Positions 14,944 to 20,525 of a stretch of 20,525 bases of DNA are shown in pieces. Source of the stretch: CAZMGG01 sp964565715 (GTDB taxonomy: Bacteria; Planctomycetota; UBA1135; UBA2386); contig CAZMGG010000105.1 of the NCBI GenBank assembly GCA_964565715.1, positions 1-20,525 on the forward strand, written 5' to 3'. Every line of letters starts with the position of its first letter. Positions within the stretch are counted from its first letter, which is position 1. Position numbers and translations under genes: made by a program. Below the pieces are notes generated by a model, which saw nothing but the letters and a program-made list of their open reading frames with translations, was not told where the DNA came from and made no database searches.

Positions 14944-16596
14944 TCAGCCGACCAGGGTCTCGGCGCCGGCAGGCAGCGCCACCACCAGCCCGGCGAGCGC
15001 GCCGCGTCCCGCCTCGCGGTGCAGTTCGCCGAGCAGCAGATCGCCCTCGCGCAGCAGTCCGGTCACCGCGCCCGTCGCCGCCACCCACAGGCCGTCGCCG
15101 CTGTCGAGGCGCACGCCGAAGCCGCGGTCATCGACGTTCTCGACGTGCATCAGGCACGGCGAGCCGCCGCGGCTCGGCGCGCTCAGGGCGATGCCCGCGT
15201 CCTGCAGCCGCTGCACCGAGTCGAGCAGCCCGCCGCGGCAGCCCGCCAGCGCGGCGTCCAGCTCGTAGCCCTGGGTCTCGGCGGCCCACCCGTAGAAGCG
15301 CTGCAGCACCGCGAACGCCGCCCGCACCGCCGTCGCCCGTTCGCCCGGCTGGGCCGCCAGGTAGCTGTGCAGCAGCACCCGCAGCAGATCCAGCGCGGTG
15401 ACCTGCTCCAGGTCCAGCCGCTGCACGGCGGCGTTCTGCTGCAGCTGCAGCCACAGCCGCAAGGTGGCCGCGTCGCCGGCCACGGCCTCGCCGCGCTCCC
15501 ACAGGTACTCCTCGGTGAGCGGCTGCAGGTCGCCGAGACCGGCGCCGCCGTTGTCGCCCGGCTCGCCGTCGGCATCCATCGCCTCGGGCGCCTCCACCTC
15601 CTCGGGCTCGATGCCGGCCATGTGCTCCAGGCGGCGGAACACGTCTTCGACGTCGTCGTGCTGGGCCAGGCCCTCCTCCAGGGTCCGCGCCAGCTGCTGG
15701 CCCAGCGCCTCGCCCGGCCGCGGGGCCGGTGGCCGCCGGTCGTCGCCGGACGGTGCCGGCGCCGCGCCTTCCCGGCCGCCCTGGTCGGCCTGATGCAGGT
15801 TCCAGAGCTCGACGAGGCAGTGCCGCGCCCGGTCCAGGTCCACCACCGTGTCGAAGCCGAGCTGCTCGAGCATCGGGCCCAGCGCCGGTCCGAGCCGCGG
15901 CGCCGCCGCCAGTTGCCGGCTCAGCTCCGGGATCGACCAGTCGCAGCCGCCGGCCCGCAGCACCGCCTCCAGCTCCGCCTCGACGTGCTCCAGGGGCCGC
16001 CCCGCCGGTTCCGCGGCCGCGGCCGGCCGCGGCGGCCGGGCGATCAGCAGCCGTTCCAGTTCGTGCTGCTGCAGCCGCCGGTCGAGGTCCAGCCGCTCCA
16101 GGTCGGCATGGAACGCCGCCGCCAGCCGCGCCCCCTGGCGGAACACCGCCGCCGCCGGCGACGGCACGTGCCCGCCGTCGGGATGCGCGAACAGCCGCCC
16201 CACCAGCACGTCGCCCTCGTGCAGCGCATCCGCCGGCGCCCGCACCTCCAGCAGGGTCTCGCCCTGCAGGTCGCGGGCGTCGGCCTCGCCCCGTCGCACG
16301 CGCTCGACGACGAACACCCCGGCCAGCGAGTCCTCCAGGGCGGCGTCGTCGAAGCGCCCGGCGAAGGCCTCGCGCAGCGGCGCGCCCAGCACCTCGCTGT
16401 CCCGCTCGAGCAGGAACCACTCGCGGAAGCGTTCCTCCGCCGGCCCCGAGGTCACCGCCTCGGCGGCCGCCTCGCCGCCGAAGAACTCCCGCCGCGCGCG
16501 CTGCCGTTCGGCGCCCAGCCGGGAATCGGCCTCGGCGAGTCCGTGCAGGGCGGTGAGCGCGGTGCGGATCCGGGTCGGGAAGCTCAGGTCGGTCAT
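14944..16596 (-). CDS. Uncharacterised protein with paired beta modules, upstream of the DUF2325 gene
   Basis: I cannot name this 550-residue protein. The ATG at 16596 (MTDLSFPTRIR) was chosen because the frame upstream crosses the divergent CvpA-like gene start. No signal or membrane segment is seen. Residues about 55-135 contain FREWFLLERDSE, then RDLQGETLLEV and EGDVLVGRL. The C-terminus repeats a related theme: FGVRLDSGDGLWVAA, then EGDLLLGEL (517-525). Two similar small beta-barrel-like modules may therefore bracket a helical, acidic middle (about 290-390, rich in Asp, Glu and Pro). The sequence FREWFLLER followed by a RDL.GE barrel recalls uncharacterised proteins in many bacteria, sometimes with metal-binding tails, but no cysteine cluster is present here. 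Its gene is first of a likely pair with the DUF2325 gene. Confidence 0.65.
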   Translation of the reverse strand: MTDLSFPTRIRTALTALHGLAEADSRLGAERQRARREFFGGEAAAEAVTSGPAEERFREWFLLERDSEVLGAPLREAFAGRFDDAALEDSLAGVFVVERVRRGEADARDLQGETLLEVRAPADALHEGDVLVGRLFAHPDGGHVPSPAAAVFRQGARLAAAFHADLERLDLDRRLQQHELERLLIARPPRPAAAAEPAGRPLEHVEAELEAVLRAGGCDWSIPELSRQLAAAPRLGPALGPMLEQLGFDTVVDLDRARHCLVELWNLHQADQGGREGAAPAPSGDDRRPPAPRPGEALGQQLARTLEEGLAQHDDVEDVFRRLEHMAGIEPEEVEAPEAMDADGEPGDNGGAGLGDLQPLTEEYLWERGEAVAGDAATLRLWLQLQQNAAVQRLDLEQVTALDLLRVLLHSYLAAQPGERATAVRAAFAVLQRFYGWAAETQGYELDAALAGCRGGLLDSVQRLQDAGIALSAPSRGGSPCLMHVENVDDRGFGVRLDSGDGLWVAATGAVTGLLREGDLLLGELHREAGRGALAGLVVALPAGAETLVG

Positions 16597-16686
16597 CGGC
16601 TGCGGCAGAGGGTGACAGGCGGACGCCCGCTCCGCAAGGGTGGCAACATCCCCATCGCCGGGCGCGCAAACGCCGGGACGTTCCGG

Positions 16687-16692
16687 CACAAT
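16687..16692 (+). promoter_or_regulatory. Putative -10 box deciding the CvpA-like start
   Basis: CACAAT is followed by seven bases (CCCGGCC) and GTG at 16700, the same spacing as at 6888 and 10453. This supports the GTG at 16700, rather than the in-frame GTG at 16640, as the start of the membrane-protein gene. Confidence 0.4.
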
Positions 16693-16699
16693 CCCGGCC

Positions 16700-17488
16700 G
16701 TGTCCGCCTCCCCCTCCGGTCGCCTCACCCGTCTGTGCCGCGTCGTCCTCGTCGCGGCGGCGATGCTCCTGGCGGCCGCCTTCGGCCCGGCCCAGGCCCC
16801 GACGCCGGCCGCCCCGCAGCCCCCGTCGCCGGCGCCCCAGGACGCCGTCCAGGCCCCGCAGGAGCCGCCGGCGGACGCCCTGGCCGCCGGCGCCGTCAAC
16901 TGGCAGGACCTGAACTGGATCGACATCACCGCGCTGTCGGTGCTGTTCGTGTTCTTCGTCCTGGGCCTGTTCAAGGGCCTGTTCTGGCAGGTGAGCCGGA
17001 TCCTGATCCTGGTGCTGGCCTACGTCGGCGCCGCCCGGCTCGGACCGGACCTCGGCTACGTGCTGCATCGCTGGACCGCCAGCTCGCCGGACGCCGAGAC
17101 CAGCGAGACCGCCGCCTATCTGGCCTACGTGCTGGTGTTCCTGGCGGTGCTGGTCCTGCTGAGCCTGCTGGCGCTGCTGCTGCAGAGCCTGGTCAAGAAG
17201 GCCGGGCTCACCTTCTTCGACCGGCTGGGCGGCGGCGTGCTCGGCGTGGTCACCGGCGCCTGCGTCGTGCTGTTCCTGCTCGGCGTGATGCACATGTTCT
17301 TCCCGCAGAGCCGGGCGGTGCAGGCCGCCGGCAGGTCGCACTCGCTGCGGCTGTCGCAGCAGGCCCTCGACCGGCTGGGCGGCTCGGTGCCCGACCAGCT
17401 GCGCAAGGTGTTCGACCTGCGGCCGCTCAGCGCCCCGGCCCACGAGACCCCGCCGCCGAACGGCGACGGCCCGCCCGGCGGCCGCTGA
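16700..17488 (+). CDS. CvpA-family-like membrane protein with N-terminal signal and linker
   Basis: This 262-residue protein contains a CvpA-like membrane domain. Features are WIDITALSVLFVFFVLGLFKGLFWQVSRI (helix with the conserved Asp and Gly-Phe/Leu-x-x-Gly pattern, about 73-101), a long helix around 139-164, and the hallmark FFDRLGGGVLGVVTGACVVLFLL (172-194). CvpA proteins are linked to colicin V production and envelope stress resistance, with unclear mechanism. Unusually, the domain is preceded by a signal-like segment (about 10-33, ending FGPAQA) and a Pro/Ala/Gln-rich linker (34-65). The chosen GTG follows CACAAT by seven bases; GTG 16640 would add 20 residues. The gene is divergent from the 550-residue gene and lies 79 bases before the BlaI-type gene. 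Confidence 0.75.
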   Translation: MSASPSGRLTRLCRVVLVAAAMLLAAAFGPAQAPTPAAPQPPSPAPQDAVQAPQEPPADALAAGAVNWQDLNWIDITALSVLFVFFVLGLFKGLFWQVSRILILVLAYVGAARLGPDLGYVLHRWTASSPDAETSETAAYLAYVLVFLAVLVLLSLLALLLQSLVKKAGLTFFDRLGGGVLGVVTGACVVLFLLGVMHMFFPQSRAVQAAGRSHSLRLSQQALDRLGGSVPDQLRKVFDLRPLSAPAHETPPPNGDGPPGGR

Positions 17489-17520
17489 GCCGTGGCCACC
17501 CGCCCTGCCCGGCGTGGGGC

Positions 17521-17548
17521 TTGACCGCCTCGCTTAGTCTTCTAAGCT
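17521..17548 (+). promoter_or_regulatory. Promoter with overlapping palindrome (probable BlaI operator)
   Basis: TTGACC (17521-17526) and TAAGCT (17543-17548) are spaced by 16 bases. The palindrome CTTAG-TCTT-CTAAG (17533-17546) lies in the spacer and overlaps the -10 box. It is a low-GC island in very GC-rich DNA, directly ahead of a BlaI-type repressor, so autoregulation by that dimer is the natural reading. A second TANNNT, TACCTT (17553-17558), lies nine bases before the ATG and is an alternative -10. Confidence 0.5.
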
Positions 17549-17567
17549 TACCTACCTTGGTGCCAGC

Positions 17568-17984
17568 ATGACCCCGACGCCGGAACCCACCGAACGCGAG
17601 CTGCAGATCCTCAAGGTCCTCTGGGAGCGCGGCGAGGCCACCGTGCGCGAGGTCTACGAGGCCCTGCGCGACGAGCTGCCGATCGTGCAGAACACCGTGC
17701 AGGCGTTCCTGCGCACCATGGAGGAGAAGGGCCTCGTCACCCACCGCACAGCGGGGCGCAGCTTCGTGTATCGGCCGCTGCAGCAACGGGAGGGCACCTC
17801 GCGGCGGCTGCTGACCGGCCTGCTGGATGGCGTCTTCGACGGGGCCCTCGACCAGCTGGTGGCCCGCGCCCTGGAGGTGCGGCGGCCGAGCCCCGACGAG
17901 CTGCGGGCCCTGCGCCGGCTGCTGGCCGAGGCCGAACGGCAGCCCCAGGGCCGGCCGGCGTCCCGCCCGAGGAAGCCGTCATGA
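17568..17984 (+). CDS. BlaI/MecI-family transcriptional repressor
   Basis: This 138-residue protein is a winged-helix repressor of the BlaI/MecI/CopY type, which binds DNA as a dimer and is inactivated by its partner membrane peptidase. Residues 7-71 form the DNA-binding domain: PTERELQILKVLWERGEATVREVYEAL, then QNTVQAFLRTMEEKGLV as recognition helix and start of the wing (RTAGRSFVYRPL). Residues about 80-128 are the helical dimerisation part (LLDGVFDGALDQLVARAL, then SPDELRALRRLLAEAE). A basic Arg/Pro tail ends the protein. Its stop overlaps the start of the M56 peptidase in ATGA (17981-17984), so translation is coupled. A palindrome in the promoter (17533-17546) is its probable operator. 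No beta-lactamase gene is nearby, so its targets lie elsewhere or it serves autoregulation. Confidence 0.9.
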   Translation: MTPTPEPTERELQILKVLWERGEATVREVYEALRDELPIVQNTVQAFLRTMEEKGLVTHRTAGRSFVYRPLQQREGTSRRLLTGLLDGVFDGALDQLVARALEVRRPSPDELRALRRLLAEAERQPQGRPASRPRKPS

Positions 17985-19927
17985 GCGGCCTCGCCGAACC
18001 GCTGCTGGCGTTCCTGGTGGCCGAGGGCGCGACGCTGCTGCTGGGCACCACCCTCGTGCTCGCCGGCGGCTGCCTGCTGGTGGCGAGCCTGCGCGAACCG
18101 GTGCTGCAGCGGCGCGCCGGCGTCGCCGGTGCCGTGGCGGTGCTGGTCTACCTCGGCCTGGCGATCGTGCCGCTGCCGCGCTGGGCTTCGTTCCCGCACG
18201 GCGGGCCGGCCGCCGCCACGCCCTCGTTCCCACCACCGCCGTCGGCAGCCCGGCCCGAAGTCCTGCCCGTCTCCAGCGCGGGCACCGTGTCGGCGCTGCC
18301 GGACGCACATCGGCTGCAGGCTCTGCAGGGCAAAGCCCACGCGGCCGCGCCGGCGGCTTCGCTGCCGGTCGACATGACCGAAGCCGTGGTGCCCGCGGGC
18401 GTGACCTGGCCCCAGGCGCTGGCCTGGGCCTGGCTGCTCTCCGCCGCGGCGACGCTCGCCTGGCTGCTGCTCGGCGCGCTGCGGTTGCAGGGGCTCCTGC
18501 GCCGGAGCCGGCCGGGCCCGGCCGCGCTGGCGCGCGCGGCCGGTCTGCCCGAACGCGTCCGCCTGCGCGTGCTGCCGGAGCCGGTGACGCCGTTCTGCTG
18601 CGGCTGGCTGCGGCCGACGATCGTGCTGCCCGCCGCGTTGCTGGCCCCCGAGCGGCGGGCGCAGGCACTGGCCGTGCTGCGCCACGAGGCCGCCCACCTG
18701 CACCATGGCGATCTCCGCGCGCAGGCCTGCTTCGCCCTGCTGCTGCCGCTGCTCGGCTGGCACCCGCTCTTCCGCTGGCTGCGCGCCCGGGTGCGCTTCG
18801 CCGGCGAGCTGCTGGCCGACGACAGAGCCGCCCGCACGGCCGGTGAGCACGGGGTGCGCGCCTACGCCACCGCCCTGATCGACCTGCACGAACTGTGCGG
18901 CGCCGGCCGCGCCCGCCCCCCCGCCGGTGCGACCCTCGCCGTGTTCCACCGTCCCTCGCCGTTCTTCCGGAGGATCGAGATGCTGCTGCAACGCGACCGT
19001 GCCCTGTCCCCCATCCCGTCGACCCGCGCCCGCAAGGGCCTGGACCTCGCCGCCGTGGCCCTGGTGGCCCTGTGCGGCGCCACGTTCGGCGTCGTACCGG
19101 CAGTGGCGCAGCAGGATCCGCCGCCGCGGCCGCAGGAGCCCTACGACGAAGCGGCCAGGCTTCGCCAGGAGGTCCAGCGGCTGCGCGACGAGATCGACCG
19201 GCTGAAGGCGCAGATGCGCGACGGCGCGCCCGCCAAGGGGCGTGCCCCCGCGCCGGGGGCGGTCGACCAGCCGGTGCCCATCGAGATCCGGCCTGGCGAC
19301 GACCGGCACGTCGTGCGGGCCGGCGACACGCTGGAGGCCATCGCGAGGCAGGCCTATGGCGAACTGCGCGCCGAGTACCTGGAGGCGCTGCGGCGCGCCA
19401 ACCCGGGGCTCGATCCGCGGCAGCTGCGGCCCGGCCAGGAGATCGTTCTGCCGCCGGTGCAGGCGGCGCCGCGTTCCGCGTTCCCGATGCGCCTGCCGGT
19501 CGACGACGTCCCGGCGGCGCCGCGCGCCGGTGGGGTGGACCTGCGGCCGGGCAGCGCCGGGATCGGCCACACGACCAGCATCACGCGCGAGAAGGCCGGC
19601 ACCGGCGACCTGCTGGAACTGGCCACCCGGGTGATCCAGCTGCGCGCCGAGGTGGAGCTGGCGCAGACCACCGTGGCGCACCGGAAGCCGCTGTTCGAGG
19701 CCGGCCAGGTGAGCGCGCCGGAGCTGCGCGAGGCCGAGATCCGCCTGCGCACCGCCAAGGAGACCCTGGCCATGGCGCAGCGCCTCGTGGCGATGGAACG
19801 CGAAGACGCCGAGGCGGCCCTGCGGGCCCTGCCGGCGCTCGGCGCCGAGCACCCCGGCCGGCCGGAGCTGCAGCGGCAGCGGCAGGCGCTCGAGGGCCGC
19901 ATCGAGTTCCTCAAGGCGCTGCGCTGA
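17981..19927 (+). CDS. M56 (BlaR1-type) membrane peptidase with LysM and coiled-coil sensor region
   Basis: This 648-residue protein pairs with the BlaI-type repressor. N-terminal helices (about 5-35, 43-63, 140-165) lead into the M56 zinc peptidase: HEAAH (235-239) and ELLADD (276-281) give the two His ligands, the catalytic Glu236 and the third ligand Glu276. A further helix (about 354-374) passes the chain out of the cytoplasm. BlaR1 has a penicillin-binding domain at this point. Here there is a coiled coil (RLRQEVQRLRDEIDRLKAQM), then a LysM domain (about 443-492, HVVRAGDTLEAIARQAYG to LRPGQEIVLPP) and a second coiled region (about 543-645, including EVELAQTTV and SAPELREAEIRLRTAKETL). 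LysM binds peptidoglycan-type glycans. The peptidase is inferred to cleave the repressor after an envelope signal. GAGGAAG at 17969-17975 provides a ribosome-binding site inside the repressor gene. Confidence 0.9.
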   Translation: MSGLAEPLLAFLVAEGATLLLGTTLVLAGGCLLVASLREPVLQRRAGVAGAVAVLVYLGLAIVPLPRWASFPHGGPAAATPSFPPPPSAARPEVLPVSSAGTVSALPDAHRLQALQGKAHAAAPAASLPVDMTEAVVPAGVTWPQALAWAWLLSAAATLAWLLLGALRLQGLLRRSRPGPAALARAAGLPERVRLRVLPEPVTPFCCGWLRPTIVLPAALLAPERRAQALAVLRHEAAHLHHGDLRAQACFALLLPLLGWHPLFRWLRARVRFAGELLADDRAARTAGEHGVRAYATALIDLHELCGAGRARPPAGATLAVFHRPSPFFRRIEMLLQRDRALSPIPSTRARKGLDLAAVALVALCGATFGVVPAVAQQDPPPRPQEPYDEAARLRQEVQRLRDEIDRLKAQMRDGAPAKGRAPAPGAVDQPVPIEIRPGDDRHVVRAGDTLEAIARQAYGELRAEYLEALRRANPGLDPRQLRPGQEIVLPPVQAAPRSAFPMRLPVDDVPAAPRAGGVDLRPGSAGIGHTTSITREKAGTGDLLELATRVIQLRAEVELAQTTVAHRKPLFEAGQVSAPELREAEIRLRTAKETLAMAQRLVAMEREDAEAALRALPALGAEHPGRPELQRQRQALEGRIEFLKALR

Positions 19928-19987
19928 CCATCGCGGCCACGCGGCCCCGGGGGCGCCTTGCAACCGGGCCGCCGCTGCTCCATCCTG

Positions 19988-20076
19988 GCTGCCTTCCTGC
20001 TGGGGGCGCCCGCCGGTGCGGGCTGAGATGCACCCCTCGAACCTGATCCGGGTCATGCCGGCGTAGGAAAGGCAGC
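19988..20076 (+). promoter_or_regulatory. TPP riboswitch (THI element) of thiC
   Basis: The conserved aptamer core is present: GGGGGCGCC (20002-20010), CTGAGA (20023-20028), ACCC (20032-20035), GAACCTGATC (20039-20048), GGGTCATGCCGGCG (20050-20063) and TAGGAAA (20064-20070). P1 closes with GCTGCCTTCC (19988-19997) against GGAAAGGCAGC (20066-20076). The thiC Shine-Dalgarno AGGAAAGG (20065-20072) is part of that P1 strand, and the ATG follows at 20078, so ligand binding should block ribosome access directly. A possible promoter is TTGCAA (19958-19963), 17 bases, CATCCT (19981-19986), which would begin the RNA near the 5' P1 strand. That promoter call is weak. Confidence 0.93.
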
Positions 20077-20077
20077 C

Positions 20078-20525
<448 letters not shown>

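Noticed and set aside
12784..17571. Open plus-strand frame of 1595 codons
   Set aside because: It runs antisense to the DUF2325 and 550-residue genes and out of frame through the CvpA-like gene. Its length is explained by GC-rich codons rarely giving stops on the opposite strand.
17568..19927. Beta-lactam resistance locus
   Set aside because: The repressor/peptidase pair is of BlaI/BlaR1 type, but the peptidase has no penicillin-binding domain and no beta-lactamase or altered PBP gene is in the window.

Overview
The window is very GC-rich, densely coded bacterial chromosome with no gap longer than about 160 bases. The content points to Planctomycetota or a close relative, although this is inference without any database search. 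The main clues are secreted proteins built from a discoidin domain plus a cysteine-containing module that ends in a glycine-rich strand, a BlaI/M56-peptidase pair, a DUF2325 protein, few strong Shine-Dalgarno sequences, and several genes with a TANNNT-type -10 box almost touching the start codon. No tRNA, rRNA, CRISPR array, insertion sequence or phage gene was seen.

Layout. Bases 1-4233 run rightward: the last 44 codons of acetyl-CoA synthetase, an exported M24B aminopeptidase P-like enzyme, an anchored orphan protein of less GC-extreme codon use, and a secreted discoidin-domain protein. Bases 4230-6888 run leftward: a P-loop sulfotransferase-like protein, then a KaiC/RadA-like ATPase whose second lobe has lost its P-loop. 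The ATPase and the secreted protein share a CTAG in which both stop codons lie. Bases 6954-7580 hold a histidine-phosphatase-fold protein missing catalytic residues. Bases 7637-10351 hold two leftward exported proteins, one of them a lipoprotein made of three tandem repeats. Bases 10453-12640 run rightward: a DUF3187 envelope protein and a four-helix membrane metallophosphoesterase with an altered GNH motif. Bases 12706-16596 run leftward: an uncharacterised 550-residue protein followed by a long helical-repeat protein ending in DUF2325. Bases 16700-20525 run rightward: a CvpA-like membrane protein, a BlaI-type repressor overlapping an M56 (BlaR1-type) peptidase, a TPP riboswitch, and the start of thiC.

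How they work together. The clearest circuits are two. (1) BlaI and the M56 peptidase form a translationally coupled pair behind a promoter that overlaps a palindrome. The peptidase carries a LysM domain and coiled coils where BlaR1 has a penicillin-binding sensor, so it more likely senses cell-wall state or a LysM ligand than a beta-lactam. (2) The TPP riboswitch puts the thiC ribosome-binding site inside its closing P1 stem, so thiamine pyrophosphate should block thiC translation directly. The most novel protein-level candidates are the DUF2325 helical-repeat protein with its upstream partner, the M56-LysM receptor, and the three-repeat lipoprotein.
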